64,000 bases of DNA from Ananas comosus (lineage: Eukaryota > Streptophyta > Magnoliopsida > Poales > Bromeliaceae). Position numbers and translations under genes: made by a program. The stretch spans positions 1,204,504-1,268,503 of the forward strand of contig NC_033622.1 in assembly GCF_001540865.1 (NCBI RefSeq). The letters are read 5' to 3'. Each line of letters opens with the position of its first letter. Position 1 is the stretch's first letter. This document shows positions 12,866 to 25,769 of the stretch, in pieces. A model generated the notes under the pieces. It did not search any database, had not been told where the DNA came from, and saw only the letters and a list, made by a program, of their open reading frames with translations.

Positions 12866-13522
12866 AATGTATGCAGATCCCCTCAATTATAGGGTATTCG
12901 GAACTTCAGCCCTCAACTTTAAATTTTTTTTTCCGAAAAAACTTCAAATGCCACTTTTATAATTTGCACTTTCTCACTTTCGTACCATGCGGTTTAAAGT
13001 GTATCACTTTATACCCTGTGATTTTATTTTTCTCTTTTTGTTATTTTCTTCGTTAATTTTTTCGTTAAATCAATGACAAAGTTAAAACTAAATAGTACAA
13101 AAGTGAATATCGATAATACTATGGATGAGGTATTTGAAGTTTTTTATATATAATTTAATGAAAAGTTAACAGAAGGAGATGACAAAAAAAAAAAAAAAAA
13201 AATACAGGGTACTAAATTGATACACTTTAAATCACAAGATACTAAAGTGAAAAAGTACGAAACCACATGGGTAATATTTAAAATTTACCCAAATTTTTGT
13301 ATTGACACTCCTTTAACTTTTTTTTATATAAAAAATTGATAGCTCTTTTAGCTATTAACAAGTAATTAATCTAATTTTATCTACTATGATTGAGTTAAAC
13401 TAAATAATTTGTTATGCTAAAATCACTTAATTCCAAAAAACTAACCGCTCATGGAATCTCAAAAAAATGAGGGGCTATCTTAAAATGGTATATAGGTGAG
13501 GGAGTTTTCATTCAATTTTACC
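12866..13522. mobile_element. MITE interrupted by a Mutator-like MITE
   Basis: The outer element has the aaaatgtatgcagatccc-type left end and the gtgagggagttttcatt-type right end. At about 12933-13290 it is interrupted by a 9-bp-duplication family member (cttcaaatgccac, gtttaaagtgtatcac, and mirrored tgatacactttaaatcac). The duplication here is blurred by a T run (aaatttttttt against aaatttttg). Confidence 0.65.
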
Positions 13523-13944
13523 TATATTTTAATCAACGGAAAAGTAAAATAGTACGCTATTTCAAAATTTATTTCTTTTTAAATAGGCCTTTTTGAATAT
13601 CATCATAGAACACATTTAGGAGGGCGGTGCATGAGCTGTACTTGTACACCCGGTGCAGGGAATAGCTTTGCAACTTAACTAACTCATTAAAATGAGTCAA
13701 CGTCTCCCGCGTGATGAGGTCGTTATGACCTCTTTATGAGCCTTGTGACAACCTCTTTCTGGGGTTTTGTGGGAGTGGGGCCCACCAACTCCGATGTCAA
13801 ACTCATGGGTCGTGGGGCCCACCCGTTGGAGGGGGAAGGAACGTGTCAACAGCGTGGACGCTATTATCGGGATGCAACATCACCCGCCTGCACGACTATT
13901 AAAGCGTGGCTCAGGCAATTTGGACGGTGGGCATTTGCCCTAGT

Positions 13945-14407
13945 TAGAGATGTCAACGGGTCGGGGCGGATTTTTAAAGATCCGAACCCGAATCCGACTC
14001 CAAACCCGAGACCCAAACCAGAATCCGAACCCGACGGATTTTAAAAATCCATATCCAAAGCCGAACCCGGCCAAAAATTCGAAACCCAAACCCGAAAATT
14101 TGAACCATGAAACAATTATTTCTTTTTTCAATATTTCAAAATATATTATATTAAATCTAAATTTTTAAAATACAAATTCAAATATAACATCAAATTTATA
14201 TATATATATATATTATATATAATACAAAATAAATTCGGGTTCGGATTGGGTTCGGGTCGGGTCGGGTTCAATCAAAATTCATATCTGAATCTATATCCGT
14301 CGGGTTTCTATTTCTGATATCCATATCTAAATCCATCGGATATATCTGTTTCATTCGGATTCGGATTCGGCTAAAATTTCGACTATCCATACCCATTGAC
14401 ATCCCTA
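13945..14407. mobile_element. hAT-type MITE with exact 8-bp target duplication
   Basis: 463 bp. Terminal inverted repeats are TAGAGATGTCAACGGG on the left and the mirror of TAGGGATGTCAATGGG on the right. The 8-mer GCCCTAGT flanks it at 13937-13944 and 14408-14415. The interior is rich in degenerate 'cgggttcgggt' and 'gaacccgaa' repeats, giving spurious Pro/Asn or Gly/Phe-rich open frames on both strands. Confidence 0.9.
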
Positions 14408-14442
14408 GCCCTAGTCCTCCCCAAAGAATGAAAAATAAATAA

Positions 14443-14795
14443 AATTATGCCAAACTTATTTGAATTGTGTATTATTTTAAATTAATTATTATTATTTTAA
14501 AATTTGTAATTTACTATTTAATTTTTAAATTTATTTGATTTGAGTTTGCTAATGGTATTTTGACTTTAGAATTTAAGCTGATTACTTACTTTAATAGATT
14601 TATAGTTGCAAGAACTGTATAAAATATACTAACTAAATGAGTGGAGATAAACAATATATTCAAAAATTTGAAATCAAAATGTCATCGATCGACCCAAGTC
14701 AAATAAATTAAAAGATTAAATAGTAATATCAAAATTTTGAAAGGTTGGTAACTGATTCAAAATAATTTATAATTAATGTAAGTTCCGAATACTTT
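14443..14795. repeat. AT-rich foldback element, copy 2
   Basis: Shares tgtataaaatatactaacta, gattaaatagtaatatcaaa and gaaaggttggtaactgattc with the elements at 8320, 22182 and 49888, with inverted outer halves. Non-coding. Confidence 0.55.
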
Positions 14796-16149
14796 AATTA
14801 ACCCAAAAGAATGCAGATAGAGTAAAATATGTAAAATTAGAGAGAAAAAAAAAAAAACTGATCTAGAAACATTCACTATTTAAGAGCCATTTGACTTATA
14901 AATACATTATAATTAGAGATGCGAAATTTATATTTGTATTTATTCCGTTTAGCGCTATGTAAGAAAAGGAAGTGACTATAAATCTTTTATTTACTTGCTT
15001 ATAATTAGAAAGTACATTTACAAGTTTTATTATTTCACATATGATATGGGGGGAATTATTTTTTAAAAATAAAAATTTGTTTTTTATTTAAAATGTGAAT
15101 GGATAGAAAAACGTTTCTTTTGTATAAAATTACTTTTTTAATTATTGTATTTTCAACTGCTGCAAGTAATTGCAACTCTCTTTCTTTTTAAATTTTTTGG
15201 AATTTATGTTAAAACCAAAGAAAAATTTGCACAACTTTTTTAAAAAAAGGATTTAAAGAGCACACATGTTATCGTTACATAAGCTGTAACCTGTATAATA
15301 TTTGCTTATTTTACTCGTCTCGTCAACACCCTTTATTTATTGCATTGTAACTCTATGTTGCTTACTTATTAGATGTAACCTGAGTTAATGATATAATAAT
15401 GTGTTTCCTAATACATTATTTGGTTTATATATTAAATTTTATATTAGATTTTGTACCATGCGTGAATCCTATTATAGTGAATGATGCTTATTGAATTGAT
15501 ACAAAGAAAAAGAATTGCGACAAGTAGAGCAAAAGATTCTCTTTTGAACATGTAGATATTATAATCATAAATTATGATAAATTTTTGTTGATAAGATACC
15601 AAGTGGGATTTAATGGAGTTAGAGGTCGTTTAGTTTAATATACAATTTTATAATTATATTTTTTTTGAATTTATAGTTTTTTTTTTCAAATTTAAAAAAT
15701 AAAATAAAATAGAAAGCAAACATGGAGTCAAACGAGTTGAATATAGTCTCATGAATCTCATGTTTGAGGGTATTAATGGGCCGGGTTTGGATCAACCTTA
15801 TCGGAGCCCATGACTCGGTCCGAAACTGAAAAGTTAAGTGGAGCGTGGACCGGGCCTCGGCCCTAGAGCCAACATTTTACCCATCTCACCAAAAGAGGGG
15901 GGGGGTGGGGGGTTCAGGGACCAAAGTGAAATATCTGAAGAGATAGAGGGGCGCTGGTGCAATTAAGACTGTAATTGTTGTCCTAATACCTGGCCTTCGA
16001 TTTTGATTTGGACGGCTGAGATCACTTCCGAACGGCCTCTGATTTCCCGGCAAAACCCCGCGAACAACTGTAACCGTCGCATCCTCTTCCTACGTATCGT
16101 GCGAAAACCGAAATTTTACAAATTAACCCCTCCATTTCTTCGAATTCCA

Positions 16150-16193
16150 ATCCGAAACCCCTTCTCTCTCTCTCTCTCGCTCCGGTTATCGCC
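16150..16193 (+). promoter_or_regulatory. CT-rich leader before the VID27-like start
   Basis: A (TC)n tract (ttctctctctctctctcgctcc) lies just before the ATG at 16194, with tatcgccATGGG giving a good plant start context (purine-poor at -3 but GCC before ATG and G at +4). Likely part of the 5' UTR; the transcription start is not visible. Confidence 0.5.
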
Positions 16194-19100
16194 ATGGGAG
16201 GCTCTCATAGTCGCGAGGGCCTCGAGCTCTCCGACGAGGAGGAGGAGGACGAAGAAGAAGAGGAGGAAGAAGACGAAGAAGAGCACGAGCAGCGCGAAGG
16301 ATCCCAAACCCTAACCCCGCCCTCCCTCGATGACGTCGACTCCAAACTCCGCTCCCTTAAGCTCAAGTACTCCTCCAACCCTTCTCCTTCTCCTTCCCCT
16401 TCCCCTTCCTCCTCCTCCCAAAACGCTAACCCTAACCCCAACCCTAACGACGCCGTCAAGCTCTACCTCCACATCGGCGGGAGCTCCCCCACCGCGCGGT
16501 GGATTGTCTCCGACAAGCGCGCCTCCTACTCCTTCCTCAAACCCTCCCCCCTCCCCGACCGCGCTGATGACTCCTCCTCCCCATGGTCCTTGGTGATCGG
16601 ATCCAAGGTGCGCGCCAAGGTGGGCGCGGAGATGCAGCTGAAGCCGTTCCCCGAGCAGCGGCGCGTCGACTTCGTGGCCGATGGGGTTTGGGCCCTCAAA
16701 TTCGCCTCCGCGGAAGGGTACCGCGAGTTCCAGAGCCAGTACCGGAGCTGCCTCTTCGAGAACACCTACGGCCTCGCCGCGACGGAGGAGAACCGCGCCA
16801 GGGTTTTCGGTAAGGATTTCGTGGCGTGGGCGCAACCCGAGGTTGCAGACGACGCCATCTGGGAGGATGCCGAGGGGAGCTTCGAGAAGAGCCCGATTCT
16901 CCCGGTTAGGGCGAGCCAGGACCTGTTGGAGGAGTTCGAGGAGGAGGCCATTGATGGCGGGATTCAGAGCCTTGCGCTCGGAGCTTTGGATAATAGCTTC
17001 TTGGTGAACAATTCGGGGATCCAGATTGTAAGGAATTTCAACCATGGAGTTCACGGGAAGGGCGTTTCGGTTAAAATTAGCCATGATGGGGGTCAGATTG
17101 CAGGGTCTTCGACCCCAAAGAAGGCGCTTTTGATGAGGGCGGAGAGCAATATGCTTCTGATGAGTCCGGGGCAAGCGGGGAAGCCCCACTCGACAGGTGT
17201 TTACCAGCTTGACATCGAAACGGGGAAGGTCGTTACAGAATGGAAATTCGAGAAGGACGGGTCTGACATTACGATGAGGGACATCACGAATGATAGCAAA
17301 GGCTCGCAATTGGACCCTTCGGAGTCTACCTTCTTGGGATTGGATGACAATAGGCTCTGCCGATGGGATATGCGGGACCGGAGCGGGATGGTTCAGAATA
17401 TCGCCAGCTCAAATGAATCTCCGGTTTTGCACTGGACTCAGGGCCATCAGTTCTCTAGGGGCACTAATTTCCAATGCTTTGCTTCGACCGGCGATGGGTC
17501 TGTTGTGGTGGGTTCGATTGATGGGAAGATCCGCTTGTACTCGAAGAATTCAATGAGGATGGCCAAGACTGCATTTCCGGGGCTTGGATCCCCCATCACT
17601 AATGTCGATGTTACCTTCGATGGGAAGTGGATACTGGGTACTACGGACACTTATTTGATACTCATATGCAGCATCTTTAAGGATAAAGATGGAAAGGAGA
17701 AGACTGGTTTCAGTGGACGCATGGGGAACAAGATTGCGGCTCCAAGATTGCTGAAGCTTACTCCACTGGATTCGCATCTGGCTGGGAAGGACAATAAGTT
17801 TCATGGGGGACAGTTCTCCTGGGTGAGTTTGATTACTTCCCCTTCATGCATATATATGTGTGATGTCATACATGATGTCAGTTTCTACTCATGTAGTAGT
17901 TAAATATTAGTTGATTAGTTTCTGTAGTTATAGTGTTACTTGACTTGTGCTTCGCATTTGCATATTTCCAATTTTTATTTGTCTTCCCAGGCTGTGACTA
18001 GCTTCTAGGAATTATAATTTGTTGAAGTATTCATTTTTTTCAGTCTAACTAGAGAAATCTGTAAGGATGAAGGTAACTGTTGCTGTCTATTTTGGAATGA
18101 GAGGTAATATCCAGCTGTAGAGTTACTGTCAGGGAAACTAATGCACTGACTTATTTGTATAAACCAACATTACAAGCAAATGCACTTAACCGGGGGGAAA
18201 AAAAACAAAAGCAGCTCATGGAGATAGAAATAGTATAAACTCGTTTAGTTTCTTGACATGTACTTTCAACTTGCTATGAAGTAGAGATGAAAACAAGCAA
18301 TTGTTTTCGTATTTTAGCTGAAACTTGAGATGCATTTGTTATTGTCAAAATTATTGACTCGGCACTAGAATGTAAATTTTCATGAAGACTCTAGACATAT
18401 ACAATGATGATATGAAACATGAATATTCGCTCGTATGAGAATATGGCACTTTCCACATCTATAGTAAAGTTTAGCTGTTTAGAAAGAGCAAAGAACATTA
18501 GTAGGCATGTTCCTCAAAGAACCGTTACAGAGTAAATATCTGCACAGAACACATCTCTGGTCAAGATTTAGTCTAGCATGTTTCAGTTCGCTCGAGGTGA
18601 CCTGTCCCAAATTGCCAATAATCTAAGATGGATACCAGGAGGTAAGGTTTCTACTCATTTAGATGATTTGGCATTTGTAGATTCATTGACTGTTGAAGCA
18701 ATTCCCATCTGGAAGTTTGAGTTACTTTGATTGCCTTGGCTATTTCCTAGCGCTTGCTAAGCGTCTAAGTGCCAGGCAAAACAATAACACTCCAATCTTA
18801 ACTTGACCCCTACAGTTCACTATCAGATCTAATCTTGTAGCATTGCCAGGGGAGATTTTTAAAAAACTCCTCAATCTCGATATCATGCCTGAGTATCCCA
18901 TATAGTATAATTAGTGCTAGAACCTTGCACATAACGACTATGAGTAGCAAGGGTGAGAGGCAGCTAAGAACTCGAATTCAAGACAGATGTCAAAAGGACA
19001 AGGAATCTTGTCATTGGTGGCGATTAGAACAGGATGTATTTGGCAAACTCCAAAGTATCGCTTTACGGTAGGAGTGAGACTTTAGCAGGTTTGGCCGTTT

Positions 19101-20642
19101 TTGCTATTTTGGGTTTCACTTTGTCTTTCAGTGGCTAGGAACCCATATCATATAACGGCGGTCCAAATGCTTAGAAAGCATAAGCTTCATTACAGATAAA
19201 TTTGAGAGTTATTCAGATCTTTAGAGGAAGTTGCAGGAAAACAACTTTTGCGCAAATTTGCTTCTGCGGTTGTTCTATATTTACTATCTGCAGCAGTCTT
19301 GGTTTCTATGGGGATAAGTTTATGTCAGCACTTGTTTCCTGTGGAAGATGAATTTCTGCATGGGAGGAAAAAGAACCTAGAGAAGAGCCATTCGCATCAA
19401 CATCTCTTACTGCTGTAAGTTCCTATCGAGATTTTGTTGGGACCTCTAGTTTCTAGCTAAAGAGAGGGATATTAGATCGAACAGAGGTAGAGAATGAATA
19501 GGACAAAATGGACGGGGAAGAAGACAGGGTGCATGGATGAATTCGCCTACTATGGTTGATCTTTATTCAAGGATACACCAAGTGTGACTCCACTTTCTGG
19601 ACAGAAATAAGTTGTTTCCGAGTAAATAGAAATTTGGAATTAGTCTGGTGCTTTCGGATTGCCCCAGGAAATATTGCGCTAGATTTTAGTGTTTGTATTG
19701 TCCACGACATCTTTTGCTGGATGATAAGCATGATTTTTACAGGAGCTTTTGCATATTATAAAATGTACCAAAGAAAGTTTTGCATTTGAATAGTTAGAAT
19801 TTCTGAAAGTAGCTGTTTAAAATATTAGTCATTTCTAGCTAACTACTTTTTTTTTTTGAAAGGAATGTATAGGGTATTTCCTATACGTTTCATTGAATGT
19901 AATAAGAGTTACATCTACTTGGCGAAAAGCCATCATAACTAGCCAGTAGAACAACGAAATTCCGCTTAAGCACCTGAATATCCTTCTAATACGGACGACT
20001 ACATTATGCTTATATTTTTTTTGAGAAAAACATTATGCTTATATTGTCATCTCGAAAACTTGAGAATATTCAAGAAAAAGATGATGGTGAGGTAATGAAC
20101 GTAATTTCTTATATCATGAGATGATGAGACAATGAATAGCAATCATTTATTTGCCTCCAATGCAAGTCATAACATGAGTGATTGCTATTCATTATCACAT
20201 TAAATTTTGTTGCGTTCTCACTCCAATTTGGATGTCCATTCACATGCATAGTGCATTATTTATCTTTCTCAGATGATGAATGCCAAGATCCTATTCTCGA
20301 AATTCCTTTGGTTTTTTGTTGGATTAACTGTCTCTCTTTTCACTGCTGCGGTATCTTCAGGTGACAGAGAACGGTAAACAGGAGAGGCACCTGGTTGCAA
20401 CAGTCGGCAAATTCAGCATCATATGGAATTTCCAGCAGGTAAAGAACAGCAACCACGAGTGCTATCGAAACCAGGAAGGGTTGAAGAGCTGCTACTGTTA
20501 CAAGATCGTCCTCAAGGACGAATCCATCGTCGACAGCCGCTTCATGCACGAGAAATTCGCCACAAGCGACTCCCCAGAAGCTCCTCTCGTGGTCGCAACC
20601 CCAATGAAGGTTAGCTCCTTCAGTATATCAAATCGGCGCTAA
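16194..20642 (+). CDS. VID27-like protein (CYPRO4 family)
   Basis: Homologues are the fungal VID27 (vacuole import and degradation) protein and plant CYPRO4; the plant biochemical role is not established. Exon 1 is 16194-17822 and exon 2 is 20361-20642, joined by a 2538-nt GT/AG intron in phase 0 (…GGQFSW then [10 protein letters not shown]), giving 636 aa. An acidic run of Glu/Asp covers residues 14-32, followed by a Ser/Pro and Asn/Pro low-complexity part (about 62-85). The middle carries the VID27 core ([40 protein letters not shown]). The C-terminal half has beta-propeller-like repeats ([59 protein letters not shown]). The end, [17 protein letters not shown], is typical of the family and no lesion is seen. 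An intron read-through frame to 17903 is a shadow. Confidence 0.95.
19847..20000 (-). mobile_element. Retroposon 3' end in the VID27-like intron
   Basis: On the minus strand the sequence runs …ttacattcaatgaaacg…cattcctttc and ends in a poly-A tail (poly-T at 19847-19857 on the plus strand), as expected of a 5'-truncated LINE-type insertion. No reverse transcriptase is visible and no clear target duplication was found. Confidence 0.4.
20001..20045 (-). mobile_element. 13-bp remnant retroposition event with 16-bp target duplication
   Basis: The 16-mer acattatgcttatatt occurs at 20001-20016 and 20030-20045. Between them is only ttttttgagaaaa, which on the minus strand reads ttttctcaaaaaa, the same as the 3' end plus tail of the SINEs in this window (…tctcAAAA). 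It looks like a SINE insertion cut down to its last few bases. Confidence 0.65.
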
Positions 20643-22181
20643 CTTGTGATTATTTCGTTTTCCCTTTTCTAATTATCGCATGGAGTGGATTGATTGCTGT
20701 TGATAGAATTGGTTTGAAATTACAGATTTGTTTGTGCATAAATTGTCAATATGCTATATTTATGTGGCATAAATTCCTGCTTGTGGTTTTTATAATCAAG
20801 ATTACATCATTGTAATGGCTGGATTTCTTGGTGATTTTGAGCATAATTTTTTCGTTTCTATTTTTTTTTTTTTTAAAATGCATATATATTACATTTGGTT
20901 TCACATGTTTATTATGGGCCATTTTATAGTGGGCCACACAGGCTGCTACACACATTATCGATATCTCGTAGCCATATTTTCATATTTGAATCATTGAATT
21001 GCACACGAATCATATGTAAACTATTAAAAAGGTGAATGTGTAGAGGTAGAGGGGCGTATTGTACATGCGATCGCTCTGTGCTATAATCTGGTGCACAGAA
21101 TTTTCCTACACTCTGTACGATCTTACTGTTCCTTCAAACTACTGTGATGATTCATTAATCCAATAGTTGGTCAATTCGACAGTTGACATGCAAATTGTGT
21201 TATGCGTGGTAAGAGAGTTTGATAGAAAAATACTTTATTTGTCTTCGTAAGTTGGTTAAGATATAAATTTCTATAGTCTTCTAGAAAGATAGAGAGTATT
21301 GTTATATACTTTCGACCTAACTCTTTTGTGCCCGATAGCGTTAGGTGCAACCTTTCGTGCTGAATGGGCCCTTCGAAGTATGGTAGCATTAGTCGGTGCC
21401 CGAGAAAGTCATGCAAATATCCTCCCCACCTTATCCTCTTTCTCGCATGCATATTATATTCTACTTTGTTAGCAGAAAAATCTTGCACACATAATCATTT
21501 TACTGTAGATTTACGACGGAATGGATCTCTGCTCTAGACTATCAGCGGCTAAGATCCCATCTGCAGCATACGTATCAGGTTACAGGATTTTTGTGCGCAC
21601 GGAGCTGCAGAAAAAATTGCACTCGACTTTCTCATGTGTCTCTATGTGTGTGCTGTCTGATGGAGAACCAACAACTTCGAGCCAGACCAACAGCTTGGTT
21701 GACAAAGGCCAGGCTGTAGTCAATTTTCTACGGCCTCGTGCCAAAACTCCAATTCCAAGCACTTGACCATTTTTTGATTCTGCACAAGGTCATTGTTTTG
21801 CTTTTGATTTTGAAATCTTAACGACTTACCATTTGGATTACTTAGCTGAGAAAGTATGATTAAAAAAAAAATTTATTTGTTTTCGTACGTAATATCACGT
21901 TTCGCATACTGTAATAAGTCGGTTATAATATATTTTCTGCGGTTCTAAAAACTCAGAAATACATTTATATATGTTTTTATACCAATTTTACTTTATCTAT
22001 TATTAGGCCCTTAAGTCACTAGCAAGCCCTTCATATATTCTTTTGCTAGAGTGCATAGTACATAACCACATCAATGATCAACCACAAATTAAACTTCTCA
22101 CATGGCGCTTTTTTCGGGCTTGATTTGTTAATCTCTTTACATTTTAGGGCCCATTTGTACAATGAAACAAATTAGAGGAAG

Positions 22182-22512
22182 ACGTACAGAACTTACTTAA
22201 ACTATGAGCATTTTGAATCAGTTATCTGATCTTTCAAAATTTTGATTTTACAATCCAACCTTTTCAATTTGTTTGGTTAGAGTAAGTCAATAATACTTTA
22301 ACTTCAAAATTTAAGTTTATTGCTTATTTTAATATATTTATGATTGCCAGAATTGTATAAAATATACTCACTAAATATATAAAGATAAACCATGCAGTCA
22401 AATTTTCAAGTCAAAGTATTATACCGACTAAAGCAAAATCAAAATTTTGAAAGATCAGATAATAATTCAAAGTGATTGATAGTTCAGCAAAAGTTCTGTA
22501 TATTTTTAAGCA
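22182..22512. repeat. AT-rich foldback element, copy 3
   Basis: The left half (tacagaacttacttaaacta, then gttatctgatctttcaaaat) is mirrored by the right half (tttgaaagatcagataata, then atagttcagcaaaagttctg). Same family as 8320-8555. Confidence 0.7.
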
Positions 22513-23104
22513 ACAAAGTACTTAATAATAACTTTTTTGTTATTATGATTATTCTTTTATGAATATTGCATCCTAGAGTTTGTTGTTAGTCCATTAATTA
22601 ATATAGAACTCTCTAGTACCCACAATTTTTCGAGATAATGCTTACTACATTTATTTAAAGGATGAATTTATTTGTTACAGAGAAATTGACTTAATAAGAG
22701 GTTTTATATCCTATGTTGTAGTACTCTAGTAAACATTTAATCAAACCCATCCATCAAACTTGCCAAAAGTAATATTCTGAAACAAGATATTAATTCATAA
22801 TATTTCTTTTTTTCATGGTGCAAAAGCTAACATTTCTTAAAGCATCATTTTAATATAAAATTATAATATTTTCTCCGCTTAGAGACTCTACCATCAAATA
22901 CGACACAATATAATATCTTTTTTTTTTTTTTTTGTAGTGCAAGTATTAATATTTCGTAAAGCACCGTCTTAATATAAAATTACTGTATTGCATTTGCTCT
23001 GAGGCCCTGCAATCTAATACGACGAAATATAATTAATTTGACATATATACATCATATTTGTGGTGTATATCTTATACAATATAGACTTTTGTGACCCTTG
23101 GTTA

Positions 23105-24062
23105 AGTGTCCTAGTATCGTTAGATTCGGAGATAAGCAAAAAGTGGCTATTACAGGAATAGGTATAAATTGAGGTATAAGCGGGGATTAAATCAATTTTA
23201 TGTTTGGATGAAAATTGGGTTATTCCTGAGAATAAAAAAAATAACGTTTGGTTAGGTAAGGTGGAATAAGAATTAAAGTTGGTAGATATAAATAAAAAAT
23301 ATTGATATTAACCCTCTCCTTATATTTGAATTTGAAATTTTAAATTATATATATATATATTTTAAAATTTAAAATTTTAACTTTTAAATTTCAAATTTTC
23401 AAATTAAAGTTTAAAATTTAAAATATCAAAATTTAAATTCAAAATTTTAAATTTTAAATTTTAAATTTTAAATTTCAAACTTTAAATTTTAAAATATAAA
23501 ATATCAAATTTTAAAATTTGAAAATAAAAATAGGGGTGGGAACAATTAATAAAATTAATTTACTATAATAAATTTATAAATTTGATAATAATAAATTTTT
23601 TAATAAATTTATAAATTTTTTATTATTAATAAATTAATAATTTTTTAAAATTCTATTTAAACTTAAATTTAATAAAAATAATATTTTATAATATTTAAAT
23701 ATAATTTATTATAAAATTTAATATTTAAATATAATTTATGATAATATTTAAATATAATAATATGTATAATATAGTAACAATTAATAATTTTATAATAAAA
23801 ATAATATATTATAATATATAACATATTATATTTATATAATTTAATTTTAATTTAATTTATAATTTTAATAAAGTTTGAAATTAAACATTGAATAGCACTA
23901 TTCCATCAAAATGGTGGAATAGTAAATCCCTCACTATTTTGGAACAGCCAAAAATAGCAAAGTTTGACCGGATAAAATATCGGCAAAAAATTATTTCGTT
24001 TGGTGGAATACGCGAGAATAATTTTCGTTATTCCTGCTTATACCGCCAACTAAGTTTTTATT
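23105..24062. repeat. AT-rich non-coding element with outward 'cgtttgg' borders
   Basis: The left border (acaggaataggtataaat, then aacgtttggttaggt) is mirrored near 23995-24050 (tttcgtttggtggaata, then ttattcctgcttata). The core 23330-23880 is almost pure A/T, with repeated aaattttaaattttaaattt units. Similar borders occur at 25770-26035 and 39455-40310. Probably a long MITE family; no coding capacity. Confidence 0.55.
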
Positions 24063-24559
24063 TTGATAGACCCTTGCCCTCAAATCATGTAACTCTAGAG
24101 AGGAGAGAAGAGAGAGAGAGAGAGAGAGAGAATAAATAGTGGCCTTTATTGAGAGGTTCATCTCATACTTTTCTCCTTATCTCATCCAAGAAGTTGGAAC
24201 TTGTCAAGCACAACAACTGTGTACACATGGTAATGTTAGGCAAAGCAACTCCAATTCCCCCCCCCAACTAGCTGTCCCTTTCTCTTTCTTTTGCCAACCA
24301 TTGTACCAATCAAACCAGTTATTTATTAACCAAAATTCATTTACTTATAATTATATTATTACTATTATTATTATTATTATTATTATATATTATTAGTATT
24401 ATCATCATTTTGGAGTACAAAAGGGGGCCTACAAGTGAATGTAGCACATGAGTCTCCCAGTCAATTTGGGTTAGCCTGACCCCTTTACATCCAAGCAAGG
24501 AAGGTGGGAGGAAGATAGGGCCATATGGTTTGTTCTTGTGGGGGATAAACATCCTCACT

Positions 24560-24855
24560 GAGGAGAGATATTGTTGCCTGCACCAGCTGCGGATAAAACT
24601 TTAGTGGGGAGCTCTCGGACGGCGTCTCGTTAGGGAGTACATCTGATGTACTGTCACATACTAGTTTTGTTTCCATCTAATGATTCATCGAGTATTTTTA
24701 ATACTAAAACACGAAAAAAGATTTTAATCCTAGAGGCCGGGAAGGATTATATCTTTTGGATAGAGATAAAAGTGACGCGTGGCGACTAATTAGGACTCCC
24801 TAATAAGGCGTCGTTGAAAAGCTTCCGACTATTTTTTTTTTTTTTTTCCACGAGA
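24560..24855 (-). repeat. Diverged inverted copy of the repeat inside the 30-33 kb duplication
   Basis: The sequence ggataaaactttagtgggga, then ttaatactaaaacacg, then gagataaaagtgacgcg corresponds to the reverse complement of 30367-30615 (ccactgaagttttatcc, gatttttagtattgaa, tgttacttttatatctaacc). Both have short inverted ends built on AAAACTTCAGTGG, so it is probably a MITE of about 240-250 bp. Confidence 0.55.
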
Positions 24856-25436
24856 TGCATATATATGCTCACTTCATTTACCTCATCTAATATTTGGTTA
24901 ATTTTCAACATTTAAAATCAAAATCTAATTTGACTGAGGCCCCATTTCATTACATCAAAATATATATATATATATATATATAAATTATGTATTTTAGAAA
25001 CCTACTGCTAAACAGTAGAACAATAATTTTGATATATAGGCTTTTTGAATGTCATAAAGTTCGTCCATTTTTCAGAAAAAGTTGGAAGGAAAACATATAT
25101 ACATAAATGGGACTACAGAACTTAGCAAATAGAACTGCTGTTTTTATTCTTTACGAAAACAGACGAGATATTTTTCCATAGCGTAGTTTGGTACTAACAT
25201 TTTGATTTCTGAGCGAGGTGCGGCGCATAAGATGCGCTTAAACACTAGGTATAGGGAACAAGTTCATTTCATTTAGGGGGAGTATAGGGACCTCACATGA
25301 GTCCAACCACTAGCTAGTGCATGCATTCCCTTTCATATTTTCCTTGTGTAGGTCTCTCATGGAAGGGTGTTGGGTAGGGCTACAAAAACCAAATTGGTAG
25401 CGTCACGGAGAAGAAGAGAACATATTATAAATTTAT

Positions 25437-25464
25437 ATATATATACTATATATTATTATATATG

Positions 25465-25498
<34 letters not shown>

Positions 25499-25511
25499 AT
25501 ATATATATATG

Positions 25512-25550
<39 letters not shown>

Positions 25551-25572
25551 ATATATATGTATGTATGTATGT
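25437..25572. repeat. (TA)n microsatellite with TATG variants
   Basis: About 135 bp of nearly pure TA with interspersed TG steps (atgtatgtat). The open frame across it (Ile/Tyr repeats) is an artefact. Confidence 0.95.
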
Positions 25573-25769
25573 GACATGAGTCTCCATCAATAACTTTGGA
25601 CTAGTCATTTCGGATAAGGACCAATAGTACTAGGGAATCCCTTCTAAACTGGGCAACTTATCTCACATGATTTTTAATTTTGTTTTCTCCTTTTATTTTT
25701 TGGTCCTCCTTTTGTTCCTATCTTTTACATTGAGAAGGACCACTATTTAGTCTCATGCCTCTATTTATA

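Larger units (their letters stand above)
8041..16193. other. Gene-free interval between CNGC and the VID27-like gene
   Basis: No supported coding region. AT-rich, with at least six MITE-type elements listed separately (8320-8555, 9331-9945, 10902-11243, 12195-12554, 12866-13522, 13945-14407, 14443-14795). A poly-T run at about 8695-8717 ends in an assembly N at 8718. The patch 12720-12860 is GC-richer and has three TTGAC cores (gttgactttg, gttgactggg, and inverted agtcaac). The part 13610-13940 is also GC-richer and non-coding. The final 200 bp are the promoter and leader of the next gene. Confidence 0.7.

Noticed and set aside
13736..14168. Pro/Asn-rich and Gly/Phe-rich small proteins
   Set aside because: Both strands of the hAT-type MITE filled with gggttcgggt-like repeats.
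16430..16450. Telomere-like ccctaac repeats
   Set aside because: They encode the Asn-Pro repeats of the VID27-like protein and are too few and in frame.
16311..17309. 332-residue minus-strand frame
   Set aside because: Antisense shadow of the VID27-like exon 1.
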